From Ruegeria atlantica (GTDB lineage: Bacteria > Pseudomonadota > Alphaproteobacteria > Rhodobacterales > Rhodobacteraceae), in NCBI RefSeq assembly GCF_001458195.1, contig NZ_CYPU01000018.1, positions 1 to 64,000 on the forward strand: a stretch of 64,000 nt of DNA, in the 5' to 3' direction. The position numbers were made by a program, and so were the translations under genes. The notes beneath the pieces are model-generated. The model worked only from the letters and a program-made list of their open reading frames with translations. It did no database searches and was not told the DNA's origin. Below, in pieces: positions 46,684-55,969 of the stretch. How positions within the stretch are numbered: the stretch's first letter is position 1; the number at the start of each line of letters is the position of its first letter.

Positions 46684-48846
46684 ATGAGCCACAACCAGGC
46701 CGTCGGCGCGACGCACGACGAACCGAAAATTGAAGGTCTTCAACTAGGCGCCAAGCTGTTGCGCGGGCAGTACGAGATCCTGCGTTTTATCAGCAATGGC
46801 GGATTTGGTATCACCTATCTTGCGCGGGACAGTCTGGAACGCGAAGTTGTGATCAAAGAGTGCTATCCCGGTGCCCTTTGCCGTCGTAACGGCGATATGG
46901 TTGAACCGGTCGAGCCGGACTACAAGGACGATTTGCGCGCAATCATCGACTTGTTTATTCTCGAAGCACGCAATCACGCTCGCTTGGTACACCCCAATAT
47001 CGTCGACGTTCATCAGGTGTTCGAAGACAACGAGACCGCTTATATCGCGATGGATTTTATCCGTGGCTGCGATCTGCTGGACTACGTTGAAGATTCCAAA
47101 AACAAAGCTGGCCCAGACTTTATCGTTCAGGTCACTGAAAAAATGCTATCGGCGGTGTCTTTCATCCACCAAAGCGGCATGCTGCACCGCGATATTTCGC
47201 CCGATAACATCCTGATCGACGAAAATGGTGATCCGGTACTGATCGACTTTGGCGCCGCGCGCGAACAGGCTGCCCACCAGTCCGCAGCGCTAATGACCCT
47301 GCGGGTTATCAAGGATGGTTATTCGCCGCATGAGTTTTATGTACGCGGCGCGGAACAAGGGCCAAGCAGTGACCTCTATGTTCTTGCGGCGACCCTGTAT
47401 CACGCCATCAGCGGCGAACGTCCGATCGACGGCCAGACCCGCCTGAACGCATTCAACAACGGTCAGACGGACCCCTACACACCGCTGGCGGGGCGTATCG
47501 AAGGCTACCCCGATGGATTCCTGGAAGCCATTGACAAGGCGATGGAAGTTCACGCAACGGATCGCCTGCAGACCGCATTAGATTGGCTGCGCATGTTCCG
47601 CGGCCCCGGCGTGATGTTCGACAGCTTTGACTATCGGCCGGTGTCGGTGATCGTGGCGATGGACCAAAAAGACGAAGAAGAAGAGAAAGCCAGGATCAAG
47701 GCTGAAAGCGAAAACGCCGAAGCCGTTGTCACCGCATTGCTTGCCGGAAACACTGACATTGCACTGGGCAATGAAGACAAGAACGACGACGGGCTAGCCA
47801 CGTTCACATCGAAGGATGAGGTTCCGGTCGCGGTGGATACCGTGGTCAAAAGCGGATCCAGTGGTGCAGGCAAAATTGTTGCAGGTGTGGCCGTGGTCGC
47901 CGCTTTGGCGGCGGGCGGGTTCTTCCTGATGTCCGGAGAGGAAACTCCGGCCGAAGACACCGCATCGACGCAAACGCCCGTAGTAACGGAAACGGTGGAA
48001 GAAACCGCCGCAGTCGAAACATCCGAGCAGGACCCGGTCGAACAAGTGACCGCAGCCGAAGTGGAGCCGGCACCAGAACCAACTGAGACCACGCAGGCCG
48101 TGGTCGCATCCACTCCAGAGCCTGTCGAGCAGGCGCAAGAAGATCCGGTTGTCACCGAGCAGGAAGAAGCTGCGGCGACGGAAACGGCTGAAGCCGCGAC
48201 CGTCGAGCCGACGCCGCCTGTTCCGGCGGAACCGGTAAATCTGGCAGAACAACAGATCGCATTCTCTCACTGGGACGTAGACATCCCGTTTCAGACATCA
48301 CGCCGCCGGGCTTCGACCGGCAACGTGATTGCGATAACCGGAGTTGACCAGGAAATTGACACGTCAATTGTGGGTGAGTGGGTCAAACGCGGCGCCACGA
48401 TCTTCACCCTGAACGGCAAGCCAGTGCAGGCAGATACGACTTTTGCTGCTCAGGTGTTGAACGATCTGAATGTGGACCCGGACGGCTACATCCGCGTTTC
48501 TGCCCGCTATCGCACATTGGGTGAAACCCGCCCTCAGAACGGATTGTTGGCACTGCCCGCAATGCACGTGATCGGCTTGGAAAATGGCTACGTTTTCACA
48601 ATTCAGAACAAAGACGATGCGGGTTGGACAACAGTTCTAAGCTCGGTTCCGCCGGAGGCGGCAGGCAGCTTGCAGGAAGGGGATGTCCTGGTCTCAGAGA
48701 CAATTTCTGGCACTGGCATTGATGGCTCGGACAGCCTTGATGTTTTGTTGGCCAAACTCGTTTCCGAAGACCAGCCGCAGGCCCGTTTCAGCGTCTTGCG
48801 CAGTGGCGTCGAGACGGATGCTGACATGCCATTAACGCAGGAGTGA
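46684..48846 (+). CDS. Transmembrane Ser/Thr protein kinase with PDZ-like periplasmic end
   Basis: A 720-aa receptor-like kinase. Cytoplasmic kinase domain about residues 28-310: glycine loop ISNGGFGITY, Lys58 (VVIKE), Glu94, catalytic HRDISPDN (168-175) and DFG (188-190), so it should be active. A charged linker leads to one membrane helix (about 397-416), then a Glu/Thr/Pro/Ala-rich periplasmic stalk (about 418-535) and a C-terminal globular part. Its last 80 residues (AGSLQEGDVLVSETI, SLDVLLAKL, RFSVLRSG) look PDZ-like. With the FHA and PP2C genes next to it, it forms a phospho-switch. Confidence 0.9.
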   Translation: MSHNQAVGATHDEPKIEGLQLGAKLLRGQYEILRFISNGGFGITYLARDSLEREVVIKECYPGALCRRNGDMVEPVEPDYKDDLRAIIDLFILEARNHARLVHPNIVDVHQVFEDNETAYIAMDFIRGCDLLDYVEDSKNKAGPDFIVQVTEKMLSAVSFIHQSGMLHRDISPDNILIDENGDPVLIDFGAAREQAAHQSAALMTLRVIKDGYSPHEFYVRGAEQGPSSDLYVLAATLYHAISGERPIDGQTRLNAFNNGQTDPYTPLAGRIEGYPDGFLEAIDKAMEVHATDRLQTALDWLRMFRGPGVMFDSFDYRPVSVIVAMDQKDEEEEKARIKAESENAEAVVTALLAGNTDIALGNEDKNDDGLATFTSKDEVPVAVDTVVKSGSSGAGKIVAGVAVVAALAAGGFFLMSGEETPAEDTASTQTPVVTETVEETAAVETSEQDPVEQVTAAEVEPAPEPTETTQAVVASTPEPVEQAQEDPVVTEQEEAAATETAEAATVEPTPPVPAEPVNLAEQQIAFSHWDVDIPFQTSRRRASTGNVIAITGVDQEIDTSIVGEWVKRGATIFTLNGKPVQADTTFAAQVLNDLNVDPDGYIRVSARYRTLGETRPQNGLLALPAMHVIGLENGYVFTIQNKDDAGWTTVLSSVPPEAAGSLQEGDVLVSETISGTGIDGSDSLDVLLAKLVSEDQPQARFSVLRSGVETDADMPLTQE

Positions 48847-49052
48847 TCTGACCGGTTCGTATGTGATCTGCCAGTATGTATTTGCTGAGGGTTGCGCCAA
48901 GTTCGGCACCCCTGACGGGAACCGGCCCGTCGCGGAAATAGAAAGTGACCTTGTTGTCACAAATATCCGTGCCGTTGTGCAACCGCGCACAGAGGTAAGA
49001 AGCAGCCCCATAGGACCGTTGTCCTGTGCCAAGGAATAAAGGTGTCGACACC

Positions 49053-50042
49053 ATGTTCAAATACAAAAGCCCTCTTAGCCGGCTTCTCGAAGGTGCCGGC
49101 AAACCGAAAGAGAACGAAGCCGAAGAAGCGGTAGCGCCCGAGGCGGAAAAGGCTGAACCAATCGCCGATTTCAATGCCCTGCGCGAAGCGCTGGCAGGCG
49201 GCAATATGTCCTCGGACAGCTACGAAGAAACCGATGAGTTGGTGCCCGAAGAGAAAATGCCGGAATTCTCTGAGGAAGACGTAGCAGATGCAACTGAGGC
49301 TGAAGATGATGTCGTCGTCGCTGAAGTTATCGCAGAAGTTCAGGACGTGGCAGACGAAGTACCCGCGCTCGAAGAAGAAACCGTGTTGACGCTGCACTCG
49401 GCAGTTGAGGAAGAAGTCGAAGAGATTGTCGAGCACGAGGTACTTGAAGTCGAGGAACCCGAGCCGGAACAGATCATCGAGGTAATTGCTGACGAACCCG
49501 CCGCAGAACCGGTGCCAGAAGCACCGGTCGCCGAAGAACCACTGGCTGAAGTTGCACCGGTTCCGCAGCCCGCGGCTGCCGAAGATCGTCGTGGTCGCGT
49601 CAAGACAACCTTCCTGGGTTTCGAACGCGCCGACACGCATGTGCAGGACCTGATCGAGACAGCAGAACCTGCAGCCAAGACAAACAATGCCGAACAGTCT
49701 TTCCCGGTTGGTTGGCTGGTCATCACTGGTGGTCCGGGCCGGGGTGCGAGCGTAACACTGACCGAGGGCTTGATGCAGATTGGCCGCAACGACGATCAGG
49801 CCATTCAGCTCGACTTTGGAGACACTGGTATTTCCCGCAGCAACCATGCGGTGATTGCTTATGATCCCGAGGACCGCAAATGTTATCTGGGACACGGCGG
49901 CAAGGCCAACCTGGTGCGCTTGAACGGCAAGCCGGTTCTCAGCACCGTCCCACTGTCCAGCGGGGATCTGATCCGCATCAGTGAAACATCAGTCCGCTTT
50001 GCCGCCTTCTGTGACGATGGCTTTGACTGGCGGGATTCCTAA
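49053..50042 (+). CDS. FHA-domain protein with acidic N-terminal half
   Basis: A 329-aa protein. The first 200 residues are low-complexity and rich in Glu, Ala, Val and Pro. The C-terminal 110 residues (220-329) are an FHA phosphothreonine-binding domain with the diagnostic IGRNDD and ISRSNHAV motifs and an LNGKPV strand. FHA proteins dock on kinase autophosphorylation sites. ATG 49053 (MFKYKSPLSRLLEG) follows AAAGGTG; a GTG 9 codons upstream is less likely. It is followed 3 bases later by the phosphatase gene. Confidence 0.9.
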   Translation: MFKYKSPLSRLLEGAGKPKENEAEEAVAPEAEKAEPIADFNALREALAGGNMSSDSYEETDELVPEEKMPEFSEEDVADATEAEDDVVVAEVIAEVQDVADEVPALEEETVLTLHSAVEEEVEEIVEHEVLEVEEPEPEQIIEVIADEPAAEPVPEAPVAEEPLAEVAPVPQPAAAEDRRGRVKTTFLGFERADTHVQDLIETAEPAAKTNNAEQSFPVGWLVITGGPGRGASVTLTEGLMQIGRNDDQAIQLDFGDTGISRSNHAVIAYDPEDRKCYLGHGGKANLVRLNGKPVLSTVPLSSGDLIRISETSVRFAAFCDDGFDWRDS

Positions 50043-50045
50043 TAG

Positions 50046-50831
50046 ATGCTGGCGACACCGGCATATGATATTGCGCTGATCCTGGACAAGGGCCAGCGTG
50101 ACACGCAGGAGGACGCGGTTGCTTCGCGCATGTTCGATGCGGCGAATGCAAGCTATGTCGTCGTCGCTGACGGCATGGGCGGGCATGCGGCAGGTGAAGT
50201 CGCCTCTGACCTTGTGATCCAGGCCTGGCGTGACGCGTTAGATGCCGAGCTTGAAGGTTCAACGACACCCGAGTCCGCTTTGATCGACGCGTTGCCCCTT
50301 GCGGCAATGCAAGCCAATGCGTCCATTGCCGGTTATTCCGAGGAACAAGGTACTGGATTCAACATGGGCTCAACCATGTTGGGCACTTTGTTGTTGGGCC
50401 AGCGGTTGTTCTGGATTTCGATCGGCGACAGCCCGCTCTACCTGTTCCGGGACGGAGAGCTGTCGCAGATCAACGAAGATCACTCGATGGCTCCTATGAT
50501 TGATGCACAATTGGCCGAAGGGACTTTGACCGAGGCCGAAGCCCTGGCGCATCCTGACCGCAACCAACTGACTTCGGTCATCATGGGTGCGGCAATTCCA
50601 AAGGTCGATTGCCCGGAAACCCCGCTGGACCTAGCACCTTCGGATGTATTGGTTCTGGGAAGCGACGGCCTCCAATATCTCAGCAACGCTGAAATTCAGT
50701 CCATTATTCAATCCAATGCCAGCGGGCTTGCACAAGACATAGCCGGGGGGCTGCAGGCCGCGCTGAACGCTAAGGGCGACCCAGATCAGGACAACATCTC
50801 AATCGGTGTTGTCAAACTTACAAAAAACTGA
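50046..50831 (+). CDS. PP2C-family Ser/Thr phosphatase
   Basis: A 261-aa PPM/PP2C phosphatase: QRDTQEDA metal site, VVADGMGGHAAGE, GSTMLGTLL, FWISIGDSPLYLFRDG, LVLGSDGLQYL and a final QDNISIGVV are all in order, so the catalytic core is complete and soluble. It should reverse the phosphorylation set by the kinase at 46684, as PppA/PppL-type enzymes do elsewhere. Transcribed between the FHA gene and two secreted-protein genes. Confidence 0.93.
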   Translation: MLATPAYDIALILDKGQRDTQEDAVASRMFDAANASYVVVADGMGGHAAGEVASDLVIQAWRDALDAELEGSTTPESALIDALPLAAMQANASIAGYSEEQGTGFNMGSTMLGTLLLGQRLFWISIGDSPLYLFRDGELSQINEDHSMAPMIDAQLAEGTLTEAEALAHPDRNQLTSVIMGAAIPKVDCPETPLDLAPSDVLVLGSDGLQYLSNAEIQSIIQSNASGLAQDIAGGLQAALNAKGDPDQDNISIGVVKLTKN

Positions 50832-50853
50832 ACAAGGCAAAGCAACAGGACCC

Positions 50854-52116
50854 ATGAGAAACCATCTGATCATATCAAGCCTGGCACTTGCTGCCGCTGC
50901 GGGTACCGCCTCGGCACAACAGGCATGCTCAACCTACGAAATCCAACGCGGCGACAGCCTGCGCGAGTTGTCCATCGAAGTTTATTCGACTGAAGACTTT
51001 CGTATCATTTACGATGCAAACCGGGACGTGATCGGAAACAATCCGAACATCATTCGGGTAGGCGACGTTCTTACCATGCCTTGCTTGGAAGAGATCGGGC
51101 GTGCACCGGCCGCGCCGCAGACTGAAGCCGAAGCCATGGCCGCCGAAATGGCAGCCGAGCTGGTTAAGGCAGCCGAGAATCGCGCGGCGAAAGCCATCGC
51201 AGAGGCAGAAGCCCGCGTTGCCGAAGCCGAAGCTGAAGCCAAAAAAGCAAGCGAAGATGCAGTGATCGCTGCAAAATCAGCTGCCAAGGATGAGATCGAA
51301 TCCGCGCGGGCAGAAGCCGCAGCGCTGATCCGTAATGCAGACGCCGGCGAACGCCCGGAGATCCGCGACCGTCAGTTGTTGCTTATCACTGGCGGTAACT
51401 ATGCGCCTTTCACCGACGAGGCCCTGCCCAATCGCGGGCTCTATACCTACCTTGTCGAAACAGCGATGCTGCGCGCCGCGCCTGAACAGTCCTACAAGAT
51501 CCAGTTCGTCAACGACTGGTCGTCGCATCTGGATCTTCTGATGCCGACACTCGCTTTCGATGCCACCTTCCCCTGGTCGCGTCCAAATTGTGAAGAGGCC
51601 GAGACGCTTTCTGAAAAAGACCGCGCGCGGTGCGATACATACAACTTTTCTAACCCGTTCTATGAAGTTGTGGACACATTCTTTGCCCGCGAGGGCTCGG
51701 GCTATGAGCAAACATTGACCTACGCGGACTTCGCCGGGACAACAATCTGTCGTCCCGAAGGTTGGTCGCTGTCGCACATGGACGCGGTCGGACTGTACGC
51801 ACCGGCGATCTCGCTAATGCGCCCGGTTTCACCTGATGATTGCTTTCACGCGCTTATGAACGGGACAGCCGATATCGTCGCGATCGAAGCTCATCTGGCC
51901 TTCGAAGCAATCGGACGGCTGGGGTACGAACACCGCATTGTAGAAAACCCCAATCTGGCGGCGATCAAGTCGCTTAACGTCATGACCCATAAAGATAATC
52001 CGGATGGGGAAGCGATCCTTGAGACGCTCAATCAGGGTTTGGACATCATGCAGCAATCCGGAGAGTGGCGAGACATCGTTTCAACCGCTCTGCGTCATCA
52101 AATGGAAAATGGCTAA
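50854..52116 (+). CDS. Secreted LysM plus solute-binding-domain protein (first)
   Basis: A 420-aa exported protein. Signal peptide MRNHLIISSLALAAAAGTAS, a LysM-like domain (about 25-75: YEIQRGDSLRELSIEVY, then VGDVLTMPC), an Ala/Glu coiled coil (about 85-165), then a family-3-like solute-binding domain (about 170-415: LLLITGGNYAPFTDEALP, NDWSSHLDLLMP, GTADIVAIEAHLA). LysM would anchor it to peptidoglycan. No ABC permease genes are nearby, so it is more likely a sensor or scaffold than a transporter part. ATG 50854 gives the signal peptide; the upstream frame overlaps the phosphatase gene. Confidence 0.85.
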   Translation: MRNHLIISSLALAAAAGTASAQQACSTYEIQRGDSLRELSIEVYSTEDFRIIYDANRDVIGNNPNIIRVGDVLTMPCLEEIGRAPAAPQTEAEAMAAEMAAELVKAAENRAAKAIAEAEARVAEAEAEAKKASEDAVIAAKSAAKDEIESARAEAAALIRNADAGERPEIRDRQLLLITGGNYAPFTDEALPNRGLYTYLVETAMLRAAPEQSYKIQFVNDWSSHLDLLMPTLAFDATFPWSRPNCEEAETLSEKDRARCDTYNFSNPFYEVVDTFFAREGSGYEQTLTYADFAGTTICRPEGWSLSHMDAVGLYAPAISLMRPVSPDDCFHALMNGTADIVAIEAHLAFEAIGRLGYEHRIVENPNLAAIKSLNVMTHKDNPDGEAILETLNQGLDIMQQSGEWRDIVSTALRHQMENG

Positions 52117-52161
52117 GGCCCCATGTGGCCTAACTAAAAAAAAAGTCTGGAGGAAGTGGAC

Positions 52162-53268
52162 ATGTTTGAATTGAACCTAAGGAAAGTTGTACTGTCGGCA
52201 ACCGCCGTCACCGCTCTGAGCGCCGGTGCCGCCGCTGCGCAAGAAGCTTGTACCAATTATACAGTTGCGGACGGCGACACGATGGCGACCATTGCGATCG
52301 CGGCATACGGCACGTCGAACTATCAGCCGATCTTTAACGCGAACCGTAACATCATCACCAACCCAAACGCACTTGAGCCAGGCCTGGTTCTGGCCTTGCC
52401 CTGTGAGGATGGTAGCCTGCCAAACGGCCAGTCCGCGCAGGAACTGATCGCAGCAGAAGAGCAACGCGCGGCAAGCGTCAAGCGATCAAATGTTTATGCC
52501 CCCCCAATCAAAATGGTGGCGGGTAACGGTTGGGAACCCTTCACGAGTGAAGCACTGGGTGGCGGAGGTATTATGACCCGTCTGGCAACAACCAGTCTTC
52601 AGCGTGCAGGCAACAGCCGCGATTACTCCGTCAGCTTTGTCGACGACTGGAGCTCGCATCTGGACACATTGTTGCCGCTGGGCGCGTTCGACATTTCAAT
52701 CGCCTGGACCGTCCCGGATTGTACGAACCGCACATACGAATGGTCGTCCGAAACTGAAGCACGGTGTACCCAATTCGTGGCTTCTGTCCCCGTATACGAC
52801 ATCGTAGGTGGCTTCTTCACTCTGCCGGAAAGCGACTATGCAAGCGCGACAAAGTTCGAAGACTTTGAGGGTTCAACCATTTGCCGCATGTCAGGTTGGA
52901 GCATGGTGGTCCTGGAAGAAGTCGGACTAAACCGCGAAAATACGAATGTGGTCCAACCTAACTCTGCTCGCGAATGCCTGGATGCCGTTCTGACCGGCAC
53001 AGCGGATGTCGCTGCGTTTGAAGTCGATCTGTTCGCTTCGACCATGAATGACATGGGATTGACTTCGACAGATCTGGTCGAAAACCCCTATGTGTCGACC
53101 TTGTCCTCGATGAGCTTTCTTGCGCACCGCACCAACCCGTTCGCACGTGAGTACATTGCGATGATGAACAAGGGCCTGAACGAAATGCGTCAGTCCGGCG
53201 AGTGGTACGCGATTATCTCGGACACCCTTCGCGAACAAAACGAAAAGCTGAACGCTGCATCTAACTGA
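52162..53268 (+). CDS. Secreted LysM plus solute-binding-domain protein (second)
   Basis: A 368-aa paralogue of the preceding protein without its coiled coil. Signal peptide (to about AAAAQE), LysM-like segment YTVADGDTMATIAIAAYG, and a solute-binding domain with GNGWEPFTSEALGGGG, DDWSSHLDTLLP and GTADVAAFEVDLFA in the same order. Cysteines (for example CTNRTYEW, ARCTQF, TICRMSG, ARECLD) match in position those of the first paralogue and may form disulphides. ATG 52162 follows GGAGGAAG; GTG 52156 would be too near. Last gene of the cluster, followed by a strong terminator. Confidence 0.85.
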   Translation: MFELNLRKVVLSATAVTALSAGAAAAQEACTNYTVADGDTMATIAIAAYGTSNYQPIFNANRNIITNPNALEPGLVLALPCEDGSLPNGQSAQELIAAEEQRAASVKRSNVYAPPIKMVAGNGWEPFTSEALGGGGIMTRLATTSLQRAGNSRDYSVSFVDDWSSHLDTLLPLGAFDISIAWTVPDCTNRTYEWSSETEARCTQFVASVPVYDIVGGFFTLPESDYASATKFEDFEGSTICRMSGWSMVVLEEVGLNRENTNVVQPNSARECLDAVLTGTADVAAFEVDLFASTMNDMGLTSTDLVENPYVSTLSSMSFLAHRTNPFAREYIAMMNKGLNEMRQSGEWYAIISDTLREQNEKLNAASN

Positions 53269-53291
53269 TCATTCGACTTTTCGAACGAATT

Positions 53292-53318
53292 GGGCCGGTC
53301 TTTTGACCGGCCCTTTTT
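53292..53318 (+). terminator. Rho-independent terminator of the kinase operon
   Basis: GGGCCGGTC (53292-53300), loop TTTT, GACCGGCCC (53305-53313) and five T: a textbook terminator 24 bases after the last LysM gene. Confidence 0.93.
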
Positions 53319-53454
53319 CGTTTAATACAGGCGGTTTAGCTACAGGTTGCGCCCAAAATTCCCAAAAGTACGGGAATCCCCTAATTTCCAAAACTCGTGG
53401 ATTAGTTAACGTGAAATCAACTACACCGTGAGGCTTCGGCCTGACCACTCACTC

Positions 53455-53489
53455 AAAAAAGGGCCGACTTTGGGGGTCGGCCCTTTTTT
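53455..53489. terminator. Bidirectional terminator next to icd
   Basis: Six A, GGGCCGAC (53461-53468), GTCGGCCC (53476-53483), six T. It works in either direction: for icd on the minus strand (stop at 53545) and as a backstop for plus-strand transcripts. Confidence 0.9.
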
Positions 53490-53544
53490 CTATTGATCTC
53501 ATCAATCCGAAAATACCCACGCCGCAAAAGGTGGGTACTGTTTA

Positions 53545-55758
53545 TCAGCCGATGATCGCGTTCAGTGTCGCGCTGGGGCGCATTACCGCTGCGGTCTTGG
53601 CAGGATCGGTGTGATAATATCCACCGAGATCCGCGGCAGCACCCTGAGCGGTCGCCAGCTCAGACATGATCTGATCTTCTTTATCCGCCAGCTCTTTTGC
53701 AATCGGCGCGAATTCTGCTGCCATTACAGCATCACCCGATTGCACGGCCAGAGCCTCAGCCCAATAGCGTGCGAACCAATAGTGGCTGTCACGGTTATCT
53801 GGCTGCCCAACTTTACGGCTGGGCGATTTATTGTTGTCTAGTATGCCTTGCGTGGCCGTTTCGGCCGCAGCACCCAGAACACCCGCTTTGGCGTTGCCTT
53901 TGTTGTCGGCCAGGAAATTCAGCGATTCACCCAAGGCACAGAACTCACCCATCGAGTCCCAGCGCAGGTGGTTTTCCTCGACCAATTGCTGCACGTGTTT
54001 CGGAGCGGACCCACCCGCGCCGGTTTCGAACAGACCACCGCCATTCATCAGCTTCACAATCGACAGCATCTTGGCCGACGTGCCCAGTTCCAGGATCGGG
54101 AACAGGTCAGTCAGGTAGTCGCGCAACACGTTGCCCGTGATAGCGATGCTGTCCTTACCTGCCGTAATGGTTTCCAACGACTGGCGGGTCGCCTCGCGCG
54201 GAGCCATGATCAGGAACTTGTCGGCTACGCCAGCTTCCTCGAGTGCCGGTTTGACGTATTTGATCAGCTCCGCGTCATGGGCGCGGTTTGCATCCAGCCA
54301 GAAGATCGCTTCGGATCCGGCCAAACGCTGACGGTCCATGGCCAACTGGATCCAGTTTTCGATCGGAGCTTTCTTCACAGTGCAGGCGCGCCAGATATCG
54401 CCTTTTTCAACGCTATGCGAATGCAGCGTCTCGCCATTGGCCAAAACGATACGGATGGCACCGTCGGCCGGCGCTTGGAACGTTGTTGGGTGCGAACCGT
54501 ATTCTTCCGCTTTTTGCGCCATCAGGCCGACGTTGGCGACAGCACCGACAGTTGCAGGGTTTAGCGCGCCATTGGCTTTGAAAAAGTTGATGCTCTCATC
54601 ATAAACTGATGCATAGCAGCGGTCGGGGATCACACAATTGGTGTCGCCCTTGGTACCAGCCTCGTTCCAGCCTTTTCCGCCTGCCCGGATTATAGCGGGC
54701 ATCGAGGCGTCGATGATCACGTCTGACGGCACGTGCAGGTTGGTAATGCCTTTGTCACTGTCGACCATATACATGGACGGGCGATCACCTTTGATCGCTT
54801 CGATGGCAGCCACGATATCGGCATTGCCCTGAACACGTTCCAGCAAATCGCCTAAGCCGGAATTCGGGTTCACACCCAATGCGTCCAGTTCAGCGCCGAA
54901 CTTTTCGAATACCGGGGCCAGCCAGGCTTTGACCGCGAAGCCAAAGATGATCGGGTCCGAGACCTTCATCATCGTGGCTTTCATGTGCAGCGAGAACATG
55001 GTGCCGTCTTTCTTGGTGTCCTCAATCGCATCTGTCAGGAAGGATGACAGCGCCTTGACGGACATGAAAGTGGCGTCAGCAACTGTGCCCTCGGCCAGCG
55101 GCCAGACGTCTTTCAGGATAGTGACGCTGCCGCCTTTGCCGACGAACTCGATCTTGGCATCACCCGCCTGAGTGGCGGTAATGGTGGCGGACTTCTCGTT
55201 AGCGTAGAAATCATTGCCAGACATCGACGACACTTTGGTTTTGCTGTCCGACGCCCACTCCCCCATCGAATGCGGGTTCTTTTGAGCATAGTTCTTCACC
55301 GCACGCGCCGCGCGACGATCCGAGTTACCTTCGCGCAGTACCGGGTTCACAGCCGAGCCTTTGATAGCGTCGTAACGCGCACGGATCGCCTTTTCTTCAT
55401 CGGTCGACGGCTCTTCGGGGTAGTTCGGAATGTCATATCCTTGCGACTGCAACTCTTCGATTGCCGCCACCAACTGCGGGACCGACGCCGAGATGTTGGG
55501 AAGTTTGATGACGTTTGCATCCGGAGTTTTCACTAACTCGCCGAGAGCCGCGAGATCATCGGTGATGCGTTGCGCGTCAGTCAGGTTCTCGGGGAACGTT
55601 GCCAGAATACGGCCCGCCAGTGAAATGTCCTTGGTTCCGACACTGACACCCGCCGCAGAGGCAAATTTGCGAATGATGGGCAGAAACGATGCGCTGGCCA
55701 GTTCGGGCGCTTCGTCTACAATGGTATACAATATGTCGAAGTTTGAGTTATCTGCCAT
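53545..55758 (-). CDS. icd: NADP-dependent isocitrate dehydrogenase, monomeric type
   Basis: Oxidative decarboxylation of isocitrate to 2-oxoglutarate. The 737-aa length and sequences such as [54 protein letters not shown] and [20 protein letters not shown] are diagnostic of the monomeric IDH-II class rather than the usual 45-kDa dimer. It starts at ATG 55758 and stops just above the bidirectional terminator. It stands alone and has no operon partner; acnB at the other end of the window precedes it in the TCA cycle. Confidence 0.97.
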   Translation of the reverse strand: MADNSNFDILYTIVDEAPELASASFLPIIRKFASAAGVSVGTKDISLAGRILATFPENLTDAQRITDDLAALGELVKTPDANVIKLPNISASVPQLVAAIEELQSQGYDIPNYPEEPSTDEEKAIRARYDAIKGSAVNPVLREGNSDRRAARAVKNYAQKNPHSMGEWASDSKTKVSSMSGNDFYANEKSATITATQAGDAKIEFVGKGGSVTILKDVWPLAEGTVADATFMSVKALSSFLTDAIEDTKKDGTMFSLHMKATMMKVSDPIIFGFAVKAWLAPVFEKFGAELDALGVNPNSGLGDLLERVQGNADIVAAIEAIKGDRPSMYMVDSDKGITNLHVPSDVIIDASMPAIIRAGGKGWNEAGTKGDTNCVIPDRCYASVYDESINFFKANGALNPATVGAVANVGLMAQKAEEYGSHPTTFQAPADGAIRIVLANGETLHSHSVEKGDIWRACTVKKAPIENWIQLAMDRQRLAGSEAIFWLDANRAHDAELIKYVKPALEEAGVADKFLIMAPREATRQSLETITAGKDSIAITGNVLRDYLTDLFPILELGTSAKMLSIVKLMNGGGLFETGAGGSAPKHVQQLVEENHLRWDSMGEFCALGESLNFLADNKGNAKAGVLGAAAETATQGILDNNKSPSRKVGQPDNRDSHYWFARYWAEALAVQSGDAVMAAEFAPIAKELADKEDQIMSELATAQGAAADLGGYYHTDPAKTAAVMRPSATLNAIIG

Positions 55759-55969
55759 ATTCTTTTACCTTTTTTAAGCCTTTCGGGGCGTGCGATCCTA
55801 GAGTGTGCCACAAACGGGTGGCTAATGATGGGCGTGTTCAACCTACCGCCCAACGGTGACTCTGTGTTGACAAGGTCTCCCATAAATCACGATTGGCTTG
55901 GGATCAATCGTCTAAACGGGGCGCAAATTGCCACGGGTATGAGAATGTGGATAGAGGTTATAGCCAAAA

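Noticed and set aside
46684..53268. Type VI secretion cluster suggested by kinase, FHA and PP2C genes
   Set aside because: No TssB/C, TssM, TssK, ClpV, Hcp or VgrG homologue is present in the window.
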